This document shows, one piece after another, positions 43,065-54,700 of a DNA stretch of 64,000 nt. The position numbers and the translations under genes are program-made. This DNA comes from Molossus alvarezi (lineage: Eukaryota > Chordata > Mammalia > Chiroptera > Molossidae): assembly GCA_037176705.1 (NCBI GenBank), contig CM073887.1, forward strand, positions 89,166,348 through 89,230,347, given 5' to 3'. Position 1 is the first letter of the stretch; each line of letters begins with the position of its first letter. The notes under the pieces were generated by a model, which made no database searches, was not told the origin of the DNA, and saw only the letters and a list, made by a program, of their open reading frames with translations.

Positions 43065-43360
43065 TCTATACTGCTTTCCACAGTGGCTGCACCAGTCTGC
43101 ATTCCCACCAACAGTGCATGAGGGCTCCCTTTTCTCCACACCCTCGCCAACACTTAATGTATTGATGATAGCCATTCTGACAAGTGTGAGGCGATATTTC
43201 ATTGTTAGTTTTAATTTGCATTTCCTTGATGATGAGTGATGTTGATCATTCTTTTATATGTCTGTTGTATGTCTTCTTTGGAGAAGTGTCTATTCAGGAC
43301 CTCTCCTCATTTTTTAATTAGATTGTTTGTTGGTTTGTTTGGTGTATATGCCATAATTCT
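43050..43360 (-). mobile_element. L1 ORF2 C-terminal fragment, minus strand, inverted against its neighbour
   Basis: CTGCACCAGTCTGCATTCCC, TTTTCTCCACACCCTCGCCA and ATTTTAATTTGCATTTCC-type blocks are antisense L1 ORF2, equivalent to about 33,940-34,240 of the full-length L1. About 140 bases overlap the same part of L1 as the plus-strand piece, giving an inverted repeat. Confidence 0.9.
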
Positions 43361-44508
43361 TAAAACACTATTTTCATACTTCTCCCATTTGCATTTTATT
43401 GAAAGCCTAGAAATATGGAAATGGCCTAGATTTCTCCAACCCTCTGAGTGGCACTGGATGGATGTCAGCTCTGGTGTGGAGACCAGAGTGTCCTTGCCAG
43501 GCAACTGCTGAACATAAGTGTCTGTGGGTATGTGGACTGGGGCAGGGCTAAGTCCAGTCCCACACTGATAGCTGAGTGGCAGTGTGTGTCTGAGGAGCCC
43601 CAGTAACTGGATTCCTGTGCTACATCCTATGCTTGTTTCCCCTTCATCACCCCTGTGCTTTTGGACAACCTTAACTGCACCTATAGACATGTATCTCTCC
43701 CCAGGCTGAGAAATATCAGAGGGAGCACTTTGGGAGGTGTATGACTGTCCAACCACTGTGCTGTACACCTTTGTTGCTTGCACCCTGCTTGACCCAGAGC
43801 ATGACAATAGTCAGGCCAGGACCATGAGCGTCCAGGGCACAGAATGAGCACACAGTCCAAGTTGATCTCTGATTCCTTTGCTTCTCTACCTGGAGGAGCT
43901 GCTTTATAAAAGGAGGCACCTTCTCTGCACAGGGCTCAGTGTGGCCGGCTGCTAGAAGCCTTCAACGATCAGGAGAAGCTGGTAACCTGAGAACCCCTGG
44001 GTTGTGCTTCTATTTGGGGGCTACTGGAGGCTGAGTGATCTAGAGCAGGCTGGCCTGAAACAGAAATGGGAGGGAGGGTAAGGATGGGATCATCCTTGAG
44101 GCAGGGGAGCTTTGGTGCCATTGTAAGCTGCCTTCTTGATCCCCTGGTTGCACAACACTCAATCACATGGCTCCTGTCACCACTGCCTGTTCAGTCACTT
44201 CCCTGCTCGGACTGGGATGAGACGCCTCTGGCTCTCCCACCTGTCTGCTGACTCCCCCCTTGTGTGAGATGCCACTCCTCCCAAAACCCTCCACTGTCAG
44301 GCCTCAGGGCCAGGGCCTCCTGGAGCCAGCTAGGTAAACCAGCCTCCACCCTGCTGCCTGGCAGCCCCTTTGTTGGGTCCCAGAGCAGACAGGTTTTTTC
44401 TGTGAAAACATAAACAAAGCAGGTCTGACAGGGGATTGTAGGTATGACTGAGACATGACTAGTCCCTGGTGCAAGGGGCATAGTATAGTCACCAACACAG
44501 GGTCTAAC

Positions 44509-44562
44509 CTTGTTTAGAAGCTTAGATCAACTGCTCTTGTTTAGAAGCTTAGATCAACTGCT
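44509..44562. repeat. 27-bp perfect tandem duplication
   Basis: A 27-base unit (CTTGTTTAGAAGCTTAGATC...) occurs twice head to tail (44,509-44,535 and 44,536-44,562), followed by TTAGAAGC, the start of a third partial copy. Confidence 0.95.
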
Positions 44563-46771
44563 TTAGAAGCTATGTGAGCTTGCGGTGGGCACTCATCCTC
44601 CCCAAGGCGCAGTTTCCTGCTGAGAATTGGTTCTGCTTTTCTGTCAGCCCTGGAATTTGGCTCAGAGCCAGTAACTAGGCTCCACTTGTCACAGTCAGCT
44701 GGTCCCTGTTGAGACCCTCACAGACTGGCTCCTCTAGAGCCTCCAGCCGCTCAGTCCCCAGAGGAGGCCCAGCAGCGGTAGTGTAGGGAGTCCCCACAAT
44801 TCCAAGGCTAGTTCATCAGGTCTAGGCTAGACACACAGCAGGCACTCAGTAAATGCTTGTTGAGAAATCAAATGGCACAAAACTATTGGACTGTTTTTTG
44901 TTATCATTTTTTATTTTTGTTATTTTGGTGCAAAGCTGGGAAACTCCCTTTGTCACAGGCACACCCTCCCTTGTGTGCTCTGTTGCACCCAACACAGCTC
45001 AAAGGCCAGCTTTGTTGCCTCCTTGACTGACTGTCATCCCAGGATATGTGGAGCATCAGTCCTCAACCTGCCTCATAGGCTATACCACCCTAGACCTTCC
45101 TTTTGGATATGGTCTGGTGTCTATGTCCCTGGTTGCCTCCACCCCTTTCAGAGCCCCTCAAATCCTGCCTAGGACCTGCCTTAGCTCTCTATCACTGTAG
45201 GGCCAAGTCCTAGCCCTGCAGAAGGCCTGCACAGACCTGGTCCATCCAGCCCTGCCCCCAATTGCTGTTCTCTCCATCCCACAGACTCACAGGCTCCTAG
45301 CCTTGACCAGCAGGCCTCCTGGAGAGCATATCCCTGTGTGACCAGAGCACATGGGACCTGGAGCTGGGCTAGACAGGCCACACTACAATGGGGGCTTCTC
45401 AGATTCTTCTTGGGCTACTCTCTGAGGGCCTAGATTGACTGAGCATCCCGTGAAGAGGGAATGCCCATCAAGGACTCCAATCCCCCTTGGAATTCAGGCT
45501 ATTGTCTGAGAGGAGGGAGCTGGGCCTTCAAGGAGGTCCTAGTAGCTGAGCCTGAATGTGGCAGGCTCTACCCAGAGATTTTTGGCAACTGAGCCAGGGC
45601 AGGGGAGGTCAGGGTCTGAGCTCATTGGCCAGTCCCTAGCACCTCACACGATGGTATTCCCAAGGACTGCTCCATCAACCTCACCCTCTCCCCCTCCCTA
45701 GGCTGCTTCCACTTCTGGGCAGTCCACTGAGTTGGCCTTACCCTCAACCTAAGATTGTTCCTGTCCCAGCCCTTCCTTCTCCTTCCCCTAGGCTCAGCCT
45801 CAAGGCCACCTCCCAAGGGCATCTGCTTCTGCCTGAACCTGCCAGTCCATTGAGGAAAAAGCACTGTGGTTTCTTCTGACCTTGGACAGACTTGGCTGGG
45901 CACATTGTACCTGGGCATAGTGCCCTGATCCACTTAGGACTCTCCTGAAGGACAGAGCCACTGGGTGTGGTCTCCAAGTCAGTAGGAGCTAAAGTCTTCC
46001 CCCTCTTCAGCCCCCTCACGCTCTCCTTCCCTTTCTCTGGGCTGTGGCCCGAGGGTGAGCTGAGATAATAATTCTCAGTAATAATATTGCAGTAATAATA
46101 CTGTTAGTGGCAAGTGTTTTTAAATACCTTTGGTGTGCCAGGCTCTCTGTTCGGTGCTGGAGAAACATACATAAATAAGATAAATATAGACCCTACCCCA
46201 TGGATCTCTTGATTCCAGCCCAGGGCAGGCCTGGGCTGTGGGGCATATGGAAAGTACTCAATACACACTTGTTGAATGGATAAAGAATGCATGAAATGAG
46301 CAGTCTAGTATGATAGAGATTCAGCAACATAGCAATCCCCTAGGAACAAGGCCATTAAAAGTGAAACAATTCTGAGGGCTTCCTGGAGGAAGTATTGGCG
46401 GTGAGTTGGAGGTAGGTTACATCAGGAGTGAACTCACAGTGTGGCCCCTAAGAAGGGCTACCTCCAGTCTCCAGGAATATAGCCCAGCCTAGGTCTGTCA
46501 GAAATGGGCCTCTGATATCCTCAAGTACAGATGTCATCAAGAACCTACTGTGGGGAATGACTGGCATGAACCCGGAAACTGCCCCAGAAACTGTACTATG
46601 AAATGAGAAAGTTTATGTACCAGATTCTAGAAGAGTCACTCCCACCCCACCCCCATCCTCTACCCTGTGAGAGAAGCTTTCCGAGATGGACTAAACTAGC
46701 CAGATGCTGAAGGGCTAGGAAAGTCATATTCAGGAGGACCACTCCTGGAAGGGGGTGATATACTCACTCAA

Positions 46772-46880
46772 ATGGAAGTAAACAAGAAGACAATGAAAAG
46801 ATTTCAGGGTGAAGGTTGACAGTCCCTGGATGGAAGTAAACAAGAAGACAATGAAAAGATTTCAGGGTGAAGGTTGACAG
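46772..46880. repeat. 51-bp perfect direct duplication, 7 bp apart
   Basis: Two identical 51-base copies, 46,772-46,822 and 46,830-46,880, starting ATGGAAGTAAACAAGAAGAC and separated by TCCCTGG. Perfect identity implies a recent event or an assembly duplication. Confidence 0.95.
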
Positions 46881-47261
46881 AAGAAAGCAATGTCTAAGGA
46901 GGACTTTCAGGAATCCACTATGGAATGCCTTGGGTAGAAACCTACACAGACTCTTGAGGTCCCCTCTCCCACCCAGCAAAGCTCTGTACCATCTACATTC
47001 ACTATGGGTCTTGGAGTCCAGGTAAGGAGTGTCTGACCACCCAGCCATGCTGTACACCTAGCCCTCGGACAGTCAGTACTCTCCAAGTCACTCAGTGAGG
47101 TCCAGATTCTAGGGAGCCTCTGGCCTAAGGGCATCTGAGAGACCATCCAGAGACCAGCTCTCCTACTGACCCTTCCACTCTATCCATGTGGGCCCCAGAA
47201 ACCTGCTCCAACTCACAGTGTTGAGTGCCCAATGGCTGATGCTCTGTGGGTATGGACCCCC

Positions 47262-47300
47262 CCTCACACACACATACACACCACTGTTACACACACCATT
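47262..47300. repeat. CA-rich interrupted repeat
   Basis: CACACACACATACACACCAC type sequence. Confidence 0.7.
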
Positions 47301-48229
47301 CACATTTCTCTGCAAGCTCAACAGACAGCAGCTCCCCATCTCCCAGAGAAGCATCCATGTTCCACACCAAAGGGTGCCCACCTTCCTTGGACTACCCTAG
47401 GTTTGTCCCTCCTAAGCAGCCATTCTCCTTGGAGGTGTTAGATACTTACCAACACATCTCACTCCACAGCCTGTTAGCCTCCCTGGGACAGAGCCCTTAC
47501 CAGAACTCGGCTAAGAGGGCCATCGGGTTGTCAAGAATGGCTAAATTAAGGACCTCCTAGGGTCTGGAGAAGCAAACACTGATGCACCCAGATACAAAGT
47601 GTCCAAAGCTAGACAGTGGTAGGCAGCCCTCTGGCCAAGCCTTGGCACCTGCAAAGGCTGTTTAAGAATGTCCCTGGAGTACATGGCTGGGAGTGGAGAG
47701 AGGACCAGGAAGGGCCCCAAGTGAAGGGCTGCCCACAGTTCCACTCCACTCAGGTACTTCACTCCTCTCTTTGTGGCACAGCTGCTACCCTAGCTGCTCC
47801 TTTTTCAGGAAGCCTGGGGAAACAAAGCTGCTTGCAAGGGAGGAGGGGAAAGGGCTGTGCAGGAGAAGGACAAGTGTCCTGGAGAAGCAGTGATACCTGG
47901 AAGGACAAGACAAGACATCTTGCTTCTCGACTCAAGTCGGGGGTCCCTCTTCCACACCGCTTTCCTGGCCTCCAGGAAAGAGGTTGAGTACCTTTCTGTT
48001 CCCACCCCTATACTTGCCAGTGCTGGCTGTCATGCTGGGTCTGTGTCCCTGACCCAGGCCTGTTCAGGCCCAGAGCTCTCCAACAGTGCTCGCTGTTCGG
48101 AGGTGTCGCCGCACTGAGGGGTGGAGTCGCAGGTCTGTCGGCCAGCACTTTGAGGAGGTTTCTGAGCAGGGCACAGCCCCATCCCCCACCTGAGCTGCCC
48201 CCCACCCCCATCACTCCCCGGGCTGGGCG

Positions 48230-48790
48230 CCGCCCCGTAGGAGCGACTTCAAAGGGCCAGTGCCAGAGCTGTCGCAGCCGGGCTCGGGTCCACGGCCCGC
48301 AGAGCGCAAGCCGGGACAGGATCCCGGGCGTCGGGGCCGTCCCAGAGCAGGGGTCTCCGAGATCCCGGAGGGGGTGCGAGGCGGCAGGCCGCCTGGGCTG
48401 AGGGGCGGGTCTTTAGAACCCCCAGAAGTGGGAGGGTCAGGACCGCTGCGGGGCCAATCCGGGAGCGCGAGGAAGGGGGGCGGGGGCCGGGCGGAGGGGG
48501 GTCCGGGGCCGGGCGGGCCGGGGGCGGGGCGCGGCGTCCAGGCGGCGGCGGTGGCGGCGGCGGCTCCTCAGTGTCCGGCTCTGGCTCCGGCTGCGGCTCC
48601 TGCCCGGGATGCCCCACTCCGTGACCCTGCGCGGCCCTTCGCCTTGGGGCTTCCGCCTGGTGGGCGGCCGGGACTTCAGCGCACCGCTCACCATCTCGCG
48701 GGTGAGTCCAGTGGCCATGGGGCGGCGGGGAGGTGCTGGATCAGAGATTCGGTCCTCACGATCCGCCTGGGGCTCGGATCCCGACGTTCC
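48230..48790 (+). promoter_or_regulatory. PDLIM4: PDLIM4 CpG-island promoter and 5' UTR
   Basis: Strongly GC- and CpG-rich, unlike the sequence on either side. GC boxes include GGGGCGGGGC (48,521-48,530), and GGC repeats occur at about 48,540-48,564. No TATA box is visible, which fits a dispersed-start housekeeping-type promoter. Transcription start is probably within about 100 bases upstream of the ATG at 48,609 (inference). Runs of G at 48,476-48,530 could form G-quadruplexes. Confidence 0.8.
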
Positions 48791-51700
48791 TGAGGCTAAA
48801 CGGCCAAGGGATGACCTGAGCGACCCACAGAATGTAGAGGAGGCTTCCAGGCTGGGCATTGTCACCCCAACCCCTTTTCCTCCCTTCTGCTGGGCCTGCC
48901 TGCCCTATCCCTTGGAGGAACACCCCAAGAATCCACACACCAGCCTTCCTGCTGGCCTCATTTTGGGGTAGTCACTGCAGGCCAAGGAAGAACTGCAGTC
49001 ATGGGCCAGGGGTTTGGACAGGTCTATAGAAGTTCAGAAACACTCCTTAGACTGAACTCAAATTGAAGATTTGGGGCAAAATGATTCAGAGTCTCCTCCC
49101 CATATCAAAGGTCACTGCCAGTAGAGCTGGGGTCCTCCCGGAATATGAAAAGAGAAAGATCCATCTTCCTCCCCAGACTGGTTTTGGTCAGTCTCTCATC
49201 AGTGACCTCAGTCGACCTAAGGGGAAGTAGCCAAGAGGAATCTTTGGTTTCCAGGGGAAGGAGATACTTGACTGTGAGTTTGTGAGACCTCTCCCCACAA
49301 GGCCAGGGGCTAGGGTAGCCTCAGACCAGTTCCTCAAGATTCCAGGACCACGTACTGTTCGAGGCTTAGGACAGAGGAGAAAGGGAAGGGAGTAGTGCCC
49401 TGGGCCACCGCTAATTTGAGTTCAGAGAAGCAGAGGAGAGGACTCGGGCCCTGTCAGAAGGGGTGCCCATTCTGCGGGAGATGGCATCCTGGCCCAGCCT
49501 TGGGGTATCATAGTTTGAAGGGCCAGAAGAGGGGACTCAGACTTGGCCCCTAGGGTTCCCAGCCTAAGGGACAGAAGAGGAGAGAACCCAGGCCCAGCCC
49601 TTGGAGGCTCCCAGTCTGGAGGAAAGAGAGAAGGGCACCTGAGAACATCTGAAAGCCATCCTTTGCTCCCACATAGCTGCTTTGGCCTTTCGGGGACCTG
49701 TGTCAGGGGAACTGAGAACCACCTTCCCCCACCCTACTGCCACCTCTCCCCATGGGGGATGGACCAAGCTGGCTGGACCTTCAGACACTTTTTTCCAGTT
49801 CTTGGGAAGGGGGTGAGCACCCGGTGGACCATGGAATCACGGAATCCCATTTCTGGGGGCCAGGGTGACTGGCAGGCCCAGCTGTCCTGGGAGACTTCCT
49901 ATATCTGCCCTCGCCCCACACTACCAGGTCCCTGGGGCTGAGTGTGGTAGGCCTTCAACATATCTGGGAGCTTTTCATCTCCCACTTTCCTGAGGGAGCC
50001 GTGCTGGGTGTGTGTGTGCGTTTGCGTGTGTGTGTGTGTGTGTGTGTGTGAGCATCTGTGCCTGCCTGTGTATGGTATGCTGTGTGTCCACATAGGTGGT
50101 GGGGGTGCTAGGCTAGCCGGTGGGCCAGGCACTCTGGGCGTGAGGCCGCTGACAGGCTCAGTGGCGGCGGCTGACGGCCACAGGCGGCAGGGAGCAGAGA
50201 CATCTGTTGCCCACGCGGCTGCCTGCCCTCGGAGGAAAGGCCTCCACACGTCACAGCAGCAGCGGCAGCAGCGGCGGCCTTGTTTGGAACTGACAGTGAT
50301 GCAGGCCCCTGGCATGCAGGCAGGCTGGGAGATGGTTTACCTGGAAGAAACCCCATTTATCCCCCAAAGTCATACAGCAGCTGCTCAGGTCTGAGGAGCC
50401 AAGATGGCTGAGCCTGGGCTTGGGTGGGATCTGGGGAGATTTACGGGGCTGGGGAGGCACAGGCCACAGCTTGCCCAGCAGATACCTCAAGGGCAGGTCT
50501 GCAGACACAGTATAAATGGGAATGTCCTCACCCAGGGGTTCAAGACCCAACCCTCCCATGCTTCCGGGGCCTCCCCAACCCAGTAGGGACAGCTACATTC
50601 AAGACAGGGAGGAGGCTGGCTGCCTGGCAAAGCTGGGACTTTGCAACCTTAGCCCACAAAGCCTCCAAGAACGTTGTCCAGGACTCCTTCCCCACAAACT
50701 ATAGTGATTGCATCCACAGCGGTCCAGGCCACACCCTAAAGGGTGTTGGTCCCGGCTCCCCAGCAACGGGTACTTGGAATGAGCATCACTGTATTCCCAA
50801 CCCCCTCCCCATGGGAGGTTTTTGCCCTGATTGTCTCAGATAGTCCTCATAGCAACCCTTAGAAGAACTCCCTCTGGCCTTACATTAGTGATGGGGACAC
50901 TGAGGCTCAGAGAAGCTAAGGTGATGTACCCTGAGAAGCTGAGCAGGGACAGGAATCCAGGCCTGGCGGGAGTTTGCTGTGACTGTGTGGAACAGTATGG
51001 CACCTGACTCTGGCTCCTAGCCCATCACAGCCTCTGGGCTGGGCAGAGTGCAGCAGGGGCTGGGGATATAGTAGTGGCTATAGGTGAGGGGGCTGGTTCA
51101 TGGCCCAGCTTCCCAGCTGACTCACTCCTCCCCTCTTCCTTCCTTCTGTCTGTTTATCCTTCACTCAGTAGCCAAAGGGATTAGCCTTGAATTCAACTCT
51201 GTCCTGTGACATCCCTGCTTAGAACCTTTCATGGTTCCCACCCACATAGGAGAAATGCTAACTTCTCACCTGGGCCTACAAAGCCCTCAGGTCTGGCCCC
51301 AGCTCCTTCTCTGGCTTCATCTCTTCCACTCCTCAGTGATGATGCTTCAGCCACAAGCCTGCTTTTACTCTGTGTCCTAGATGAGCTACTACACACGCTG
51401 ATCCTTCTACCTGGGACTCTCCCCTCCCCCCCCCCCCCCCCCCCTTTGCAGAAAAGCATACAGTACAGTAGTTACGAGCACAGGACTTGGAACCAGTTGG
51501 CTGGGATTGAAATCCTAACTCCCATTTATCAGTGGAGTGTCCTTCTGTCCTTCTCTGGACCTCAGTTATCTCACCTAGAAAATGGGCTTGCCTTCAGGAT
51601 TAATGAGACAATGCATGGAAAGTCAGATGGGAGAGTCACCATTTCCTGGCCTCACGCCCTCTCTGACCAGAACTCTCCGGGCTAGTGGAGCTGGCAGGAG

Positions 51701-54700
51701 TTTCAGCCACCTCTGCTTTCGAGAACTTCCCCCACCCACAGGGGCCTGAATGCGCCCTTGTGCTGGCTGAGTCATCCTGCAGCTATCCGTCCCTCTGAGG
51801 AAGACTCCAGTGGGGGACTGGCATGAGGGCCCTCCCCCAAGCCTCTCTTTCTTTGTCTGTAAATACGGATGACAATGCCTCTGTCTCATCAGGTGCTTGA
51901 GAAGTTGCCATGAGCTAGTTCTGGGTAAAGCACTGAGCCCAGGCCATGTCACAGAGCTGGTATCCATGAAAGAGAGGGGGCCCAAGCAGGACCTTGAGGA
52001 GGACAAGCCTGTGCAGGGACCCAGGCCCTATGAGTGAACATTAATGGTGGCAGGTGGCTGCGGGTGTCATGCTCCAGAACATTCCTTGGGGCAGCCTATT
52101 TCAGGGTAGGTCAGCTCGGGCAGTGCCCACACCAGGATTCCAGCCAAGGAGCTGCCAGCACCTCAGCTTTGTCAGCTCAGTACTGAGCACTAGTTAAGTC
52201 TGGCCAGGCTTCCAGAAGCTCCCACCCCCCAGCACTAGGAACAGGGTGACTGGCAGCTCTTGAGCCACAGCAGAGCACTGCTGGAGAGACTGGGTAAGAG
52301 TGAGGGTGCCTAACGTCCATTTACAAAGGCTGAGCCAGGACTTGGGACAGGATGAAAGGTTCTCTGGGCTGCCTACTCAGGCCTCTCTGTGAACCTGTCC
52401 CCAACCTCAAGTGGCCCTCATCAGGGAGCCAGCATTGTAAGAGGCTCCAGCTGTGGCTACCACTTGACCCTCTGGGGTTAGTAGTGACACTAGGGTGGCC
52501 TGAGTGAGTGCTTGTCCTGCAGAGGAAGTGGAGGTGAAATTGTGACTCAGGAAGCAGGCTGGCAACTGGAATTAGATGGCCCTGGAGGTACCTGGGGAGG
52601 CGGTGGCCCAGACCTAGAGTGAGGCACTTACAGTGTTAAAGGAACAGAGTAGTATAGGGATGCGCAGGGTGCTCTGAGAGCCCAGAGGAAAGGCTCTCAG
52701 GGAAATGCCTCTCAGCGGAGACCTGCAGGATGAGGAGGAGTAAGCTGGTAATTAGGGTTTGGGGTCAAGGGAAAGAATGTTACAGGTGAAGGGAACGGCA
52801 TCAGTGGAAGCATGAAGGTAAGAGACACCTGGTGCCCGTGAGTACCCGCTGGACATTCAGATGACCTAGATAGAGTGTGGGTGGGTGGAGGTGAATGTGG
52901 GGTGGGGATAAGAGGAAACAGATAGGAAGCCAAGGTCACTAAGGGTTTGAATGTCAGTCATGGGGCTGCTATGCAGTCTGGCTGGGTGGGGCACTATCTG
53001 TGCAGGGCATTTGTGAAATGACCATGCTTTGTATGTATCTAGGAGCACATTATCCCTGTGTGTCCCTTGCATATCCTTGGGCACATATGCAGGCTGCAGG
53101 AATAACATCCCACTTGTCCCAGCCCAGAGGAAGCCCCTTTCATCTGCCCTCACACCCCACCAGGCCTCCAGGTGCTGGAGTTGGGGTATTTAGAGCAGAG
53201 GCTGCAGCAAGGCCACATTGTGACCAATGCCCAGCCATCTGGCTTGTCCACCCACAGGTCCATGCTGGAAGCAAGGCTGCACTGGCTGCCCTGTGCCCTG
53301 GGGACCTGATTCAGGCCATCAATGGTGAGAACACAGAGCTCATGACACACCTGGAGGCACAGAATCGCATCAAGGGCTGTCAAGACTACCTCACGCTCTC
53401 CGTGAGCAGGTACGCATAGGGCAGGCTGGGCCAGGAGGCTTGGGAAGGGGGGTGATTTAAGGGGAGGATACTTTATGGGTGGCTAGCATCCTGGGTGAGC
53501 TGGGCCTCACAGCCTCTCTGCTTCAGCTCCCAGGCACCCCAGTCCTAAGGAGTAGTGCTTTCACAGGGGCTTGGCAGGCGCTGGAGATAGGGGTGACTTG
53601 AGAAGGAAAGAAGCCCCTTTTTAACTCAGGGCTTGCAGTGTGTTGGGGGACTTATGGCAGGAGGTAAGCAGCCCCACATCAGGGCTAAAATAAGACCTTG
53701 GGTAGCCTCCAGAGGGGTGATTTCAGTTCTTTCCCCACCCCTATGTGACCAGCTTGATGACCATTTCAAAGAGCTTTCTTGTCCATCACCTTGTTTAAGC
53801 CTCAAACCAACTTGATAAAGTACAGCCTACAGATAAGACAACTGAAGCTCAGAAAGACTAGAGGCTGCTTAAAGTCACACAGCGAGGGAGTTGAGAAATA
53901 AAATTTGACCTCAGGTCTTTCTCACTCCCCAAAACTCCACTCTTACTTGGCTGCTGACCACCTCTACCAGCCCCACAGCTGCTGTAACTCAGCTGTCCCC
54001 ACTATGGTCTATGCCTCTGCCCTGGTTACATCGGGATGTCATGGCTGTGTAATGTTATACAGCCCTTCATGAAGGGGAAGATTGGGAGTCACCAAGCCCC
54101 ATTTATGGCCTATAGATGGTCTAGGATGGAAGGTCCACCTGGGGCATTCCCCACCTTGCTCAGGCCCTGGGTCTTTGTTCAGTTCTGACGACAGTTGACT
54201 GGGTCACGGCTGAATGAGATCTCTCTGCCCCCTGTCTTGATTAGATCCAGAGAAGTCAGACATAACTGCTGAGCTCTGCCACATTCATTGATAACAGGGA
54301 CTTTCCATGAACCGCTGTGGACATGTGTGGGAGAAGCCTCCCCAAACCACAATACAGCTAACCATGCCTTAGAAATGGCAGGGAGGGAGGTGATCTCTCA
54401 GGTTGGGGCCATTAAACATGGTGGGAAGGCTTCTGAAGTAGCCCCATTTGTGTCTGGCCCCGGTCCAGTTGGGGTCAGGGCCCCTGGCTATGCTCTCAGT
54501 ACTAAGTGGGTCTAGCTGTAAGTCCAGGCCTTGTACACTCTACCTGGCCCATAGTGAAGAGGCCCCGGCCTGGGAGTTCAGCAGAGCTGGTCCTCATTCA
54601 GACTCTGGGATCTTAGGTACCCCAGATAACCTTTGTGAGGCTGGATTTCCTTCTCCGTAAAGCAGGGTCACATTCATCACCCTGTACCAGACTGAGGTAC

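Larger units (their letters stand above)
43361..48229. other. Repeat-poor intergenic region upstream of PDLIM4; no gene seen
   Basis: Almost 5 kb with no Ves SINE or L1. A short L2/MIR-like end lies near 44,825-44,875 (CACAGCAGGCACTCAGTAAA), and a MIR/L2-like stretch near 46,060-46,290 (GTGTGCCAGGCTCTCTGTTC, then TACTCAATACACACTTGTTG). Open frames up to 166 codons exist on both strands but none is recognisable and several overlap each other antisense. The area may hold regulatory sequence for PDLIM4; nothing in the bases alone proves it. Confidence 0.5.
48702..53257 (+). other. PDLIM4: PDLIM4 intron 1
   Basis: 4,556 bases, from GTGAGTCCAG to CCACCCACAG. Holds only old repeats: L2-like and MIR-like pieces, a GT repeat and a C run listed separately. 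No Ves SINE or L1. The GC-rich, TG-rich part at 50,100-50,290 (GGCGGCGGCTGACGGCCAC, CAGCAGCAGCGGCAGCAGCG) is unusual for an intron and may be a regulatory element or secondary CpG-rich patch. Confidence 0.85.

Noticed and set aside
48249..48865. Long proline/arginine-rich open frames on both strands around the PDLIM4 promoter
   Set aside because: GC-rich CpG-island sequence lacks stop codons; these frames overlap the real exon 1 antisense and have no motif.
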